Shown here: in pieces, positions 33,658-43,047 of the stretch | How positions within the stretch are numbered: the stretch's first letter is position 1 | Layout: each line of letters opens with the position of its first letter | Assembly: GCA_022340195.1 (NCBI GenBank) | Contig: JAJDOL010000257.1 | Span: 1-45,182, forward strand | DNA: 45,182 bases | Direction of reading: 5' to 3' | Source: Chromatiaceae bacterium | Lineage (GTDB): Bacteria; Pseudomonadota; Gammaproteobacteria; Chromatiales; Chromatiaceae | Notes under the pieces: model-generated | The model's database searches: none | What the model was told of the DNA's origin: nothing | Seen by the model: the letters and a program-made list of their open reading frames with translations, nothing else | Program-made: the position numbers and the translations under genes

Positions 33658-36171
33658 ATGTCGATCAATCCAGGCTCCACCACGGAGCAGCGAACCCAGA
33701 TCCCCGGGCCCGGACCCGAAAACATCCCGACTCTCCCGACGGCGGTGAAGGACGCCAAGGCGACGCGGGAGCTGATGTTCACCCTGCGTCACTTCCATCT
33801 CGGTGCCCCGGCGGCAAAGGATCAGCTCGAGGCCGCGCCCGACGACGCACTCCCAGCCCTGCTCGACCCCTTCCGAGATACATCCAAGCTGCGATACGAC
33901 TATCCTTTGTTCCTGTTTCCGCCCGGGGCCGGCGACGGGCACCAGGACGCGGACGACCTGGAGCAACCCCTGGCGGAATGGTTCGCCCGAGTCGTACAGG
34001 AATTTGCGCCCGCTCCCGATTCCGCGCGCATACTAAAGGACCACCTGCACTGGCTCGAGTACCACCTGCGCGGAACCTTGCGGCAGCGCGAAGGACCCGC
34101 CCCGGCAAAGCCGGTGCTGCGTGGTGCCGGAGTGGATCTGCAACGCCACCTGGACCTGGACCCGGCGAACCGCGATCGCCTGCAGGAGGATCTCGATCAG
34201 CTTCAGGCCGCCGCCGGCGACGGACAGATCATGGGCTACGGTCGCTACCCGGCCTTGCACCTGCTGATCCACGCCGTTCGCAGCCGGGTAATTCCGCGCT
34301 TGACCCGATTCCAGGTCCAGGTGGACGAATGCATCCGCGGCCTGCGATCGCTGATCGACGTCGAGTGGGGTAAATCGGACGAGGCCATCGAGCCTCGGCA
34401 GGCCCGCGACAGCGTCGGGCCCGAGGGCGAGCGCTTCAATCCCGCTGCCCTTTCGGCGGTGATGGACCACTCGAAGGGTACGCAACAAATGCCCGCCGAA
34501 AGGCGCGAGCGCATCGAGCGTGTGCTTGAAATCCTGGTTGCGTGGCACCCGGACCCTGTGTTGGTCCGTTTCGTCCATCTGGGCAGCGTCGCCGGCCATT
34601 GGCTGTCTGAAAGCTATGACACCAAGGACGTAACGGACGATGACCCTTGTGCCCGAGCCACCGTGCTGTTCGACCACGAGGCCGAAAAGCTCGCCGGTAT
34701 CTTTGCCGCGGTGCGCATCGCCCAGCTCGAGATCCAGGGCATATACGATCCGGCGATCCACGACCCCTGGTTCGACAACTTCCACTGGGAGGCATTCTCC
34801 CAGGAAGAGCTTCTGCTCGTACCCAGCGTCATCGCCCTGGACGATGCGGATCGGGTCGCCGGTAGGGGGCTTCACTCCTTCTCACGGCTGCTGAGCTCGG
34901 GCCGCCCGGTGCAGATCATGGTTCGCATCCAAGCCCACAACAACCCGGGCGCACAGCCGGACGAGAATCCATTTCAGGCCTTCCGCACGGAGCTCGGCTA
35001 TCTCGGAATCAGCCACCGGCAGGCCGTGGTTACCCAGTCGTCCGCCGCCCGCCACCATCATCTGATGCGCTGTTTCCTGGCCGCCCTGGATGCCACCCAT
35101 ACGAGCTTGAACCTCATCACAACCGGCCTGCGCCCCGAGAGCCGACTGGTTCGCCTCAACGCCTGGCTGGTGGCCGGCGCTGGTATCGAGGGACGCGCCC
35201 ACCCGTTTTTTCGCATCAATCCGGCGGCCGGTGACTTTGCCGCAGCGCGCATGGACTTCAGCGAGAATCCGGAGGAAACCCGCGACTGGCCGGTGCACCC
35301 CTTCCGTTACCGGGACGAAAACGCCAACCTGATCGAGACAGAGCAGGCATTCACCTTCGCCGACTACTGCCTTCTGATCGAACGACTTCGCGATCACTTC
35401 CGAATAATCCCGCCCGGGTGCGACTCGACGGCGCTGGTTCCGGTGTCCGACTATCTGGCGCGGCCGCAAGAGGAGGCCGATCGGCTGTTACCCTTCATCT
35501 GGGCGGTCGACGGCAACAACCTTCTTCACCGACTCGTGATCTCGCGGGAGCTGATACTTGCCTGCCGAGACCGGTTAAACTTCTGGCGCTCGCTGCAGGA
35601 GCTGGCGGGGGTACGCAATCGATATGTGGAGATGGCGATCGAGAGAACCCGAACCGAAGAGCGGCAACAGGCTGCGGTAGAGCACGGGCGCCTGCAGGCC
35701 GAGCACGCCGTGGAGCTGGAGAAGGTACGAGAATCGGCGGCTCGTGAGGCCATGCAACGGCTGACGGACGTGCTGCTGGGGATGGACCTGACCGGCGGTG
35801 CCGGCGCAAGCGCTCCGGCGCCCGAGCCCATCCCCCGACCGGTCGCAGAGGAACCGCCACGCCCTGTGGACGACATGGCGAAGGTCGCGGCGGCGATCGA
35901 GCCCGAGCCATCCCTGAGCTTCGACGAGCCCTGGATCGATACGACCTTGTGTACCAGCTGCAACGATTGCACCAATCTCAACCCATTGCTCTTCGTCTAC
36001 AACGAGGACAAGCAGGCCCTGCTCGGGGACCTCGGCGCCGGCACCTACGCACAGATCGTGGAGGCCGCCGAGCTCTGTCCTGCCAACTGCATCCACCCGG
36101 GCAAGCCTTGGGACCCCGACGAGCCGGGGCTCGGGGAGCTGATCGAGCGAGCCGTGCCCTTCAATCAATAG
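33658..36171 (+). CDS. Large PFOR-beta-like protein with C-terminal [4Fe-4S] ferredoxin domain
   Basis: An 837-residue protein of unknown function. Residues 1-330 are mostly helical and unrecognised. Residues about 335-640 resemble the TPP (beta) domain of large fused 2-oxoacid oxidoreductases: HDPWFDNFHWEAFSQEELLL, then LHSFSRLLSSGRPVQIMV. The Mg-binding GDG position, however, reads DDAD (395-398), and the downstream motif is only HNNPG (427-431), so it is probably not catalytic. A charged coiled coil follows (about 655-725) and resembles the C-terminus of the 1528-residue protein downstream. The C-terminal ferredoxin domain has Cys765, 768, 771 (CTSCNDC) and Cys807/811 (CPANC). It lies between korB (5-base gap) and rnfB (2-base gap). 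I infer an electron-transfer linker or scaffold between KorAB and Rnf. Confidence 0.75.
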   Translation: MSINPGSTTEQRTQIPGPGPENIPTLPTAVKDAKATRELMFTLRHFHLGAPAAKDQLEAAPDDALPALLDPFRDTSKLRYDYPLFLFPPGAGDGHQDADDLEQPLAEWFARVVQEFAPAPDSARILKDHLHWLEYHLRGTLRQREGPAPAKPVLRGAGVDLQRHLDLDPANRDRLQEDLDQLQAAAGDGQIMGYGRYPALHLLIHAVRSRVIPRLTRFQVQVDECIRGLRSLIDVEWGKSDEAIEPRQARDSVGPEGERFNPAALSAVMDHSKGTQQMPAERRERIERVLEILVAWHPDPVLVRFVHLGSVAGHWLSESYDTKDVTDDDPCARATVLFDHEAEKLAGIFAAVRIAQLEIQGIYDPAIHDPWFDNFHWEAFSQEELLLVPSVIALDDADRVAGRGLHSFSRLLSSGRPVQIMVRIQAHNNPGAQPDENPFQAFRTELGYLGISHRQAVVTQSSAARHHHLMRCFLAALDATHTSLNLITTGLRPESRLVRLNAWLVAGAGIEGRAHPFFRINPAAGDFAAARMDFSENPEETRDWPVHPFRYRDENANLIETEQAFTFADYCLLIERLRDHFRIIPPGCDSTALVPVSDYLARPQEEADRLLPFIWAVDGNNLLHRLVISRELILACRDRLNFWRSLQELAGVRNRYVEMAIERTRTEERQQAAVEHGRLQAEHAVELEKVRESAAREAMQRLTDVLLGMDLTGGAGASAPAPEPIPRPVAEEPPRPVDDMAKVAAAIEPEPSLSFDEPWIDTTLCTSCNDCTNLNPLLFVYNEDKQALLGDLGAGTYAQIVEAAELCPANCIHPGKPWDPDEPGLGELIERAVPFNQ

Positions 36172-36173
36172 CG

Positions 36174-36998
36174 ATGAACAGCTATCTGGTTGCACCGGCT
36201 ATCATGGCCGGGTTGGGATTTTTCTTTGCGGTCATCCTGGCGGTCGCCTACCGTTTTCTGAAGGTCCAGGAAGACCCACGGATCGAGGGTACCTTGGACC
36301 TGTTGCCCGGCTCCAACTGCGGCGCCTGCGGCCAGCCCGGCTGCCACGCCTTTGCCGAGAAGCTCGTCCTGCGCGAGGAGTCGCCGAGTCGCTGCACCGT
36401 GGCGAGCGTCGACACGATCGATGCCGTCGCCGAGCTGCTGGAGGTGGACCCGGGCGAACAGGAGAAACGCGTGGCCCGGCTGCACTGTGCAGGCGGTCAG
36501 GGCCAGGCCTATCAGATCGCCGAATACCAGGGCTTCGAAAGCTGCAGTGCCGCAGCCGTCGTCTCCGGCGGCGGCAAGGGCTGCTCCTGGGGCTGTCTGG
36601 GGCTGGGAGATTGCCAAGTCGCTTGTACCTTCGACGCCATCGCCATCAACGACAACGGTCTGCCCGTTGCGGAACCGGACAAGTGCACGGCCTGCGGCGA
36701 TTGCGTCGATGCCTGCCCGCGAGACCTCTTCGAGCTGGTGCCGCTGAATCAGCATCTGTTCGTCCAGTGCAAGTCGCCATTGGCCGGCGACTTGGCCCTT
36801 GGTCTCTGCACCGTCGCCTGCGACGCCTGCGGACGCTGCGTAGCCGATGCGGCGCCCGGGTTGATCCGCATGGAGGACAATCTGCCCCTGGTCGACTACT
36901 CCGGGGGTGGTCCGGCGCTGCCGCGGGCGGTGCACCGCTGCCCAACCGGAGCAATCCGCTGGATAGACGGCAAACAATTCAAGGACCAGTCCAGGTAA
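36174..36998 (+). CDS. rnfB: Rnf complex subunit B, multi-cluster form
   Basis: A 274-residue iron-sulfur subunit of the Rnf ferredoxin:NAD oxidoreductase that accepts electrons from ferredoxin. An N-terminal membrane helix (APAIMAGLGFFFAVILAVAY) precedes the CxxCx4C...C motif (C49, C52, C57, C74). It then has CSWGCLGLGDCQVAC (C137, C141, C147, C151), CTACGDCVDACP (C171, C174, C177, C181) and a further Cys-rich block (C212, C216, C219, C222, C256). The extra Cys-rich segments and greater length resemble RnfB of anaerobes (Bacteroidota and clostridia) more than the short RsxB of E. coli. The gene order with rnfB first and rnfC-D-G-E after also differs from the enterobacterial order. Confidence 0.92.
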   Translation: MNSYLVAPAIMAGLGFFFAVILAVAYRFLKVQEDPRIEGTLDLLPGSNCGACGQPGCHAFAEKLVLREESPSRCTVASVDTIDAVAELLEVDPGEQEKRVARLHCAGGQGQAYQIAEYQGFESCSAAAVVSGGGKGCSWGCLGLGDCQVACTFDAIAINDNGLPVAEPDKCTACGDCVDACPRDLFELVPLNQHLFVQCKSPLAGDLALGLCTVACDACGRCVADAAPGLIRMEDNLPLVDYSGGGPALPRAVHRCPTGAIRWIDGKQFKDQSR

Positions 36999-37048
36999 GC
37001 CTGAATTCCGATGCATATGCCTAAACCATGCGGCGCGCCCGGCTACGT

Positions 37049-37065
37049 ATCGGTACCCTACCGAT
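37049..37065. promoter_or_regulatory. Hairpin between rnfB and the 1528-residue gene
   Basis: A perfect 7-bp stem, ATCGGTA (37049-37055) with TACCGAT (37059-37065) and a CCC loop, lies in the only sizeable gap (127 bases) of the operon. There is no U-tract. It may tune expression of the very large downstream gene or mark a processing site. Confidence 0.45.
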
Positions 37066-37125
37066 TCGAAAGATCCGGTGCTTGCTGCTTTGTATTCGAG
37101 ACCTGACGTCTAACGCCTTCTTCTC

Positions 37126-40100
37126 ATGCCCAGCTTCGCCAACAGCGCCTTGCGGCTTTTACGCCGCCTCCTCGGTGCGCCTACCCGCGCAACCGGTCCC
37201 TATGCCGGCGAGCTGACTGCCCTCGACGGCAACACCGCGGTGGCGGTAACGGAGGCGGCCATCGGCGAGTCTGCGGGACTCGGGGCAACCTTTCCCGCAG
37301 CAACGGCAGACCTGGCCTGGCGTACCGAGCAGCGCCGTCACGGCGGCAACCTTCTGGGCGGAGCACTGGGCAGCCAGGTAACGGAGGGTCCCCGGGGGGC
37401 CATGGCCACGGCGCTCGGTCTGTCGATGGGCGGGACCCGTGCCACCGCCTTTCTCTCCTCCCCTGACTTGGCCACGGCCCTGGACCTGCTCGGCATCGCC
37501 GCCGGCCGCCGGTTGCCGCTCGTGATTCACCTCGTCAACCGTGCCCTTGCCGGACATGCCGTGGCAACAGGCAGCGGTCATGAGGCCTGCCATCTGGCGG
37601 CCGATTCCGGTGCCTTTCTGCTGTTCGCGGCCAACGTTCAGGAAGCGGTGGATCTCACCATGATCGCCCGCCGGGTCGCCGAGGAAACACTGACACCGGC
37701 ACTCGTCATCATGGACGGGGATCAGACAGCCCTTGCCATGCAAGAGGTTCGGCTTCCCCCCGCCGAGCTGGTCTCCCGCTTTCTTGGCAGGCCGGGTGAT
37801 TCGATTCCCGCGCCCACCGCGGCCCAGCGGCTTCTGCTCGGCGACCGGCGCCGCCGGGTTCCGCGCTGGCACGACCCGGACCACCCGGTACTCCTTGGAG
37901 CCCTGCAGACTCCCGCGATTTGGGGTCTGGGAGCGGCGGCTTCCGACACCTACTTCGACAACCAGGTTCGTTCCAGCCTGGAGCAAGCCGTCGCCGATTA
38001 TCGCCACGAGACGGGAAGGCAGTACGAACCGGTGTCCGCCTTCCGCGTCGAGGGAGCCCGAATTCTCCTGCTTGCCCAGGGCGCCGCGGTCGAGACGGCC
38101 CAGGTGGTCGCCGAGCATCTGCGCAAGACGGAGCGGTTACGCGTCGGAGTACTGGGCATCCGCTGCCTGCGCCCCTTTCCCGGCCCGGCGATCCTGGAGC
38201 ACCTGGGCTCGGCCAGGCACCTGCTCGTACTCGAACGCCTGAGTACGCCCCTGGCGGAGGATCCCCCTCTGCTGCGGGAGCTGCGTGCCGCCATCGACCG
38301 GAGCGCGGACAACGACAGCTTCGGCACCGATACGCATCCAGACTACCCAGCGCTGAACGCCAAGGATCGACCACGCCTGCACTCGGTGATTTTCGGCCTC
38401 GGTAGCCTGCCCCTGAATGGGGCAGACCTGATTCGCCTGTGTCGCGAGGCTGGCAACCTCGAGCGAGGCCGAATCTATCTGGGAATGGAATTCACCCCCC
38501 GGACCAGCGACTACCCCAAACGCCAGGTCCTGCTGGACCGCCTGCGGCGCGAGTACCCGGACATCGAAGGCCTGGGCCTGCGCAGCCTGGACCCCACACC
38601 GGACCTGCGCCCCACCGGGTCGCTCACGCTCGCGATCCATCGCCGTTCCGGGCGCTGGGGCGAGGGGCTCGCGACCGAGACCGCCGGATTCCTGCGCCGG
38701 CTCGCCGGCGAGCACCTGCGCAGCCACCCCACCCTGTTCTCTCAACCCCTGGGGTCTTATTGCATCGACCGCTTCACCCTGAGCGGGCAGGAGCTGCGCG
38801 ATCCGGGGACATCCATGCCGATCGATCTAGCCCTATTGGTCGTGGATCCCGGCGGTATCCGGATCGATCCCCTCGCGGACCTGCGGCCGAACGGCGCCCT
38901 GCTGCTGCAGGGGCCGGAGCGTGACGCCGTCCTCTGGCAAACTCTGTCCCCCCGGTTACAGCGGACTCTTCGCACATCCGACATCGCCCTTTATGCCGTC
39001 CCGCCAGCCGACTCGCCCTCCGAAGATCTGATGCTTGGCGCCGTCTGCGGCCTACTTCTGGACATGGGTAAGCTCGATATCGGCGCCCGACGCCTCGTCT
39101 CGACCAGAGCGGAGCAACTCTCGAAGGCGGGCGATCCGGATCAGGAGGCACGCATTCAAAGCTTTCGGACCGGCCTGGACCTTGTCCGGCGGGTCGAATA
39201 CCGGCGGTTGCCGGCATCGAGGATAGCCATGAGGCGGGAGCAGCAAGCCCCAGCGTCGGTACGCCGGCTCGGTAACATCGACGACGTCTACGACAGCCTG
39301 CCGCGGTTCTGGGATCAGGTGGGGGTCTTGTTTCAGGACGGCGCCGTCGAGCAGCTCGCACCGGACCCCTACATGGCAATCGGGGCCGTGCCGCCGCTGC
39401 TCTCCGCCTTCCGCGACCTGAGCCCGCTGCGCGAATCCCTGCCCCGGCTCGATCCTGACCGATGCACCGGTTGCGGGCGCTGCTGGTACCACTGCCCGGA
39501 CGGCGCCTGGGGCGCCGTCGCCGCCGCGCCGATCGAGGTACTCAATCGGTGCATTCCAGCCGCCGAGGCCGGCGCCCTGCGCCCCCTTTCCGGTAAGCTC
39601 GCGGAGAGGATCAGCCAGATCTGCCGTGCCGGCGAGACCACGACCGCCAGTTTCGGGAGCCTGGTAAGCGAGGCCTATGCCTGGCTTCAAGACAAAATAC
39701 CCATGCCCGAGGATCGCAAGGGGGCTATCGACACCGCAGCCAAAAGGTTGGCGGACTCTCTGGGAAGTCTACCGGCCGCCGTCACAAAGCCCTTCTTCAC
39801 AGTGCCCGACGGCCAGTCGCCGGGGGACGGTGCTCTGCTGTTCCTCGCGCTCAATCCGAACGACTGCAAGGGCTGCGGTATTTGTGTGCGCTCCTGTGCC
39901 GCAGACGCCCTGGAAACGGTGTCCCAGACCCCCGATGTATTGGAGCAGACCAATCGGATATGGGATACCTGGGAGAAGCTTCCCGAAACCTCCAGCGAAA
40001 TCATCCACCGGACCGCCGCCAATCCAGATGTCGGCCCGTTGCCGGCGGCCCTGCTTGCACGCCCCGTGGCCCACGCCCTGGCCGGCGGAGACGGGGCAGA

Positions 40101-41712
40101 AGCCGGCTCCGGCGAGCGCCTCGCCCTGCGTCTGGCTTTGGGCCTGGCAGAGTCCCGACACGGGTTGCGCCGGTTGGAGCTCGTCCAGGAGGTCAAGGAT
40201 ACGCACAAGGAGATCACAGCCCTTATCCGCTCCGTTCTCTCCGATGCCCTACCGGCGGACGACCTCGACGCCCTGGCCCGCAGCTTGGAGACCGTGAGCA
40301 CCAGGCACGCGGACCTGGGCTCCTTCCTGGGGCAAGCGGAGGGTGCCATTGCGAGCGCCGTGGACGCCGCCCGCTTGCGACGGCTGGTGGAGCTGGCCCA
40401 GGGACTCGGTGAGTTGGCTTGGCGTCTTGAACAGGGCCGTCAGGGTTTGGGCCGTGCCGGTCTGGGTCTGGTGCTCTCCCCCGGGGAAGCAGCGAGTTGG
40501 TCCGGGGCCTTCCCACACAACGCCTTCCAGGTCCCGGTTACCCTGGATGCCTCCGGAGACGGAGCCCGGCTCGCAGCCGGACTCCTGGAGAGCCAGCTGC
40601 GGCAGGCCATCGAGGGCTTTGTCCTGTTGCGCAGAGCCCGCCTGGAGATCGATAAGCCCATGGACGCCGTCCGGCTATGGTCCGGTCTGTCCGTGGTGAC
40701 CTGGCACGATCTGACTCCGAAGGAAAGAGAGCGCTGTCCGGTCATGCTCCTGGTGGGCAGCAGCCGCGTGTTGGCAGGCGCCGGCCTGTCCCAAATCGCC
40801 TCCCTGTTGAGCGGCGATCTGCCTCTGAAGATCCTGGTATTGGCAGACCTCGACATGGGCCTTTCCAGCCGCTCCGTCCTGGAATCCGCCCCGGCCGCCA
40901 CACCGGATGCCGTTACGGATCTGGGGCTCCTGGCCCTGGCCAGGCGGGACGCCTGTATCGCCCAGACCTCCCTCGGCGCGCCGACCCATTTCCTGGAGAG
41001 CCTGACGACCGGACTCGACTTCGATGGTCCCGCCCTATTCCACGTCCACGCCCCGAGCCCCCAACGACACGGGTTCCCGACCGACCGCACCCTGGAGCAG
41101 GCGCGCTTGGCCGTGGCATCCCGGACCTTCCCGCTGTTTCGCTACGACCCCAAGGGCGAAGGGGTATTCGGGACGCGGATCGATCTCGAATCCAACCCGG
41201 AGCCGCTATCCACCTGGACGGGACAGACGGACGAATGGGCCATGACACCTGTCCACTGGGCGCTCGGCGAGGGGCGTTTTCGCGATTGGCTCGAGCCGCT
41301 GGCCGAGGACGCCCCGGAACCCCTGTCCTTGGACGCCTACCTGGAGCTGGCCGAGCGGGAGCGCCGAGGCCGAACGCCCTATGTTTCGCAGGAACGGCCA
41401 CAACGCGAGCCCGCTCGCTATCGGGTCGCCCCAGAGCTGGTCGAGGTCTGCCGGGAACGCCGCGACGCTTGGCGTCTGCTGCAGGAGCTCGGTGGTCTGG
41501 TGACCCCCTTTACCGAGCGCGTGCGACGCGAGATCGAGGAAAGAGTGGCGGCCGACCACCGGGCCGAGCTCGACACCCAGGCGGCCGAGTACGAGCAAAG
41601 GCTCGCCGCGCTTCGTGAAGAGCTGCAGCAGGAATTGCGTGGCGACATACGCGAGCGCCTGATGTCTTTGGCGGGATACCGCCACCAGGCTGGAGCCGGG
41701 CAGCAGCGATGA
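37126..41712 (+). CDS. Giant PFOR/NifJ-like iron-sulfur protein with degenerate TPP domain
   Basis: A 1528-residue protein with the domain order of fused pyruvate:ferredoxin oxidoreductases. It has an alpha-like domain (about 40-230, with VTEGPRGAMATALG and LVNRALAGHAVATG), a transketolase-C-like domain (about 300-390, ARILLLAQGAAVETAQ), a gamma-like domain (about 490-650), and two [4Fe-4S] motifs, C780/783/786/790 (CTGCGRCWYHC) and C914/917/920/924 (CKGCGICVRSC), unusually far apart. A beta-like domain follows (about 1080-1400), but its Mg-binding GDG position reads GSS (1211-1213) and the usual NTG motif is missing. The alpha-domain YPI motif is also altered (FPAAT). A coiled coil ends the protein. 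The motif losses suggest an electron-conducting pseudo-enzyme. It overlaps rnfC by 4 bases, which ties it to the Rnf complex. No ribosome site is obvious. Confidence 0.75.
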   Translation: MPSFANSALRLLRRLLGAPTRATGPYAGELTALDGNTAVAVTEAAIGESAGLGATFPAATADLAWRTEQRRHGGNLLGGALGSQVTEGPRGAMATALGLSMGGTRATAFLSSPDLATALDLLGIAAGRRLPLVIHLVNRALAGHAVATGSGHEACHLAADSGAFLLFAANVQEAVDLTMIARRVAEETLTPALVIMDGDQTALAMQEVRLPPAELVSRFLGRPGDSIPAPTAAQRLLLGDRRRRVPRWHDPDHPVLLGALQTPAIWGLGAAASDTYFDNQVRSSLEQAVADYRHETGRQYEPVSAFRVEGARILLLAQGAAVETAQVVAEHLRKTERLRVGVLGIRCLRPFPGPAILEHLGSARHLLVLERLSTPLAEDPPLLRELRAAIDRSADNDSFGTDTHPDYPALNAKDRPRLHSVIFGLGSLPLNGADLIRLCREAGNLERGRIYLGMEFTPRTSDYPKRQVLLDRLRREYPDIEGLGLRSLDPTPDLRPTGSLTLAIHRRSGRWGEGLATETAGFLRRLAGEHLRSHPTLFSQPLGSYCIDRFTLSGQELRDPGTSMPIDLALLVVDPGGIRIDPLADLRPNGALLLQGPERDAVLWQTLSPRLQRTLRTSDIALYAVPPADSPSEDLMLGAVCGLLLDMGKLDIGARRLVSTRAEQLSKAGDPDQEARIQSFRTGLDLVRRVEYRRLPASRIAMRREQQAPASVRRLGNIDDVYDSLPRFWDQVGVLFQDGAVEQLAPDPYMAIGAVPPLLSAFRDLSPLRESLPRLDPDRCTGCGRCWYHCPDGAWGAVAAAPIEVLNRCIPAAEAGALRPLSGKLAERISQICRAGETTTASFGSLVSEAYAWLQDKIPMPEDRKGAIDTAAKRLADSLGSLPAAVTKPFFTVPDGQSPGDGALLFLALNPNDCKGCGICVRSCAADALETVSQTPDVLEQTNRIWDTWEKLPETSSEIIHRTAANPDVGPLPAALLARPVAHALAGGDGAEAGSGERLALRLALGLAESRHGLRRLELVQEVKDTHKEITALIRSVLSDALPADDLDALARSLETVSTRHADLGSFLGQAEGAIASAVDAARLRRLVELAQGLGELAWRLEQGRQGLGRAGLGLVLSPGEAASWSGAFPHNAFQVPVTLDASGDGARLAAGLLESQLRQAIEGFVLLRRARLEIDKPMDAVRLWSGLSVVTWHDLTPKERERCPVMLLVGSSRVLAGAGLSQIASLLSGDLPLKILVLADLDMGLSSRSVLESAPAATPDAVTDLGLLALARRDACIAQTSLGAPTHFLESLTTGLDFDGPALFHVHAPSPQRHGFPTDRTLEQARLAVASRTFPLFRYDPKGEGVFGTRIDLESNPEPLSTWTGQTDEWAMTPVHWALGEGRFRDWLEPLAEDAPEPLSLDAYLELAERERRGRTPYVSQERPQREPARYRVAPELVEVCRERRDAWRLLQELGGLVTPFTERVRREIEERVAADHRAELDTQAAEYEQRLAALREELQQELRGDIRERLMSLAGYRHQAGAGQQR

Positions 41713-43046
41713 AGGCACTGTCGACTCTCTTCCGCCGCAGCTTCGCCCACGGGGTTCACCCGAACGAGCACAAAACCCTGACAGCGGACTTGCCGACCCA
41801 GCGCATGCCCTTCGTGAGCCGTTATGTGCTGCCTCTGAACCAGCACCTGGGCGCACCGGCCAAGCCGGTGGTGACCCCCGGGCAACGGGTGCACCGTGGC
41901 GAACGCATCGCCGAGCCCGCTGCTTTCGTTTCCACCAGCCTGCACAGCCCCGTCACCGGTTGGGTGCGGGCCATCGGCCGGCGCCGCTATCCGGGTGGGA
42001 CGTTCAGCCAGTCCATCGAGATCGAGGCCGATCCCTACGCCACCCAGCGCCTGGACGTGGAACGCCCGCGGAGTTGGCGCACGCTGTCTCTGGACGACTT
42101 CGTCTCGGTGCTGCAGGACTCGGGAATCGTCGGCCTGGGCGGGGCCTCCCTGCCCGCACACGTCAAGTACTCGCTGCGCGAAGGGGTCAAGATCAAGTAT
42201 CTGATCGCCAATGGCGCGGAATGCGAGCCCTACCTCACCAACGACCATCGGGTGATGGTGGAGCGAACGGACGCCCTGCTGCACGGCATCGAGATCCTCC
42301 AGAGCAAGCTGGGAGCGGAAGAGACCATCATCGGCATCGAGCTCAACAAGCCGGACGCCATCGAGATACTGAACCGGCGTATCCGACCGGGCCGGCCGAT
42401 TCGCGTCGTCCCCCTGCGCGTCAAGTACCCCCAGGGCGACTCCAAGATGATGATCAAGTCCCTGCTCGACATCGAGGTCCCGGCGGGCCTGCATGCGGCG
42501 GACCTCGGCATCATCATGAACAACGTCAGCACCATCGCCGCCATTGCGGACTGGTTCGGCACGGGAATGCCCTACATCGACCGCATGGTGACCGTCTCGG
42601 GCCCGGGCATCGAGCGCCCGTCCAATCTGGTGGTACCACTCGGCACCCCGGTGCGGGAGGTATTGCGCTTCTGCGGCGGCTCGAGCGACGACACCCGGGA
42701 GGTGATCATGGGCGGACCCATGATGGGCACCCCGATCGCCAGCCTGGACGCACCCGTCATCAAGAGCAGCTCCGGGATCCTGGCCTTTACGGCGACCGAG
42801 ACGGCGCGGCCGAAGGAGTACCCCTGCATCCGCTGCGGGCGTTGCGTGGAGGCCTGCCCCTATTTCCTCAACCCCTCCCGGCTGGCGCGTCTGGCAAAGG
42901 CCAGGATGTACGAGGAGATGAAGCGGATCCAAGTCATGGAGTGCGTCGAGTGCGGCTCTTGCACCTACTCCTGCCCCTCTGCCATACCCATCGTGCAGCT
43001 GATCCGCACGGCCAAGAGCAATATCCGCAGTCACAAGCGAGGTTGA
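41709..43046 (+). CDS. rnfC: Rnf complex subunit C
   Basis: A 445-residue peripheral subunit, the NADH/FMN-binding part of Rnf. The N-terminal domain includes TPGQRVHRGERIAEP and LHSPVTGWVRAI. The dinucleotide/FMN region has GIVGLGGASLPAHVKYSL and LIANGAECEPYLTNDHRVM. Two [4Fe-4S] motifs are CIRCGRCVEACP (first Cys 373) and CVECGSCTYSCP (first Cys 412). It lacks the long Ala/Lys-rich tail of E. coli RsxC, as in anaerobe-type RnfC. The ATG overlaps the preceding stop (ATGA). Confidence 0.95.
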   Translation: MKALSTLFRRSFAHGVHPNEHKTLTADLPTQRMPFVSRYVLPLNQHLGAPAKPVVTPGQRVHRGERIAEPAAFVSTSLHSPVTGWVRAIGRRRYPGGTFSQSIEIEADPYATQRLDVERPRSWRTLSLDDFVSVLQDSGIVGLGGASLPAHVKYSLREGVKIKYLIANGAECEPYLTNDHRVMVERTDALLHGIEILQSKLGAEETIIGIELNKPDAIEILNRRIRPGRPIRVVPLRVKYPQGDSKMMIKSLLDIEVPAGLHAADLGIIMNNVSTIAAIADWFGTGMPYIDRMVTVSGPGIERPSNLVVPLGTPVREVLRFCGGSSDDTREVIMGGPMMGTPIASLDAPVIKSSSGILAFTATETARPKEYPCIRCGRCVEACPYFLNPSRLARLAKARMYEEMKRIQVMECVECGSCTYSCPSAIPIVQLIRTAKSNIRSHKRG

Positions 43047-43047
43047 G

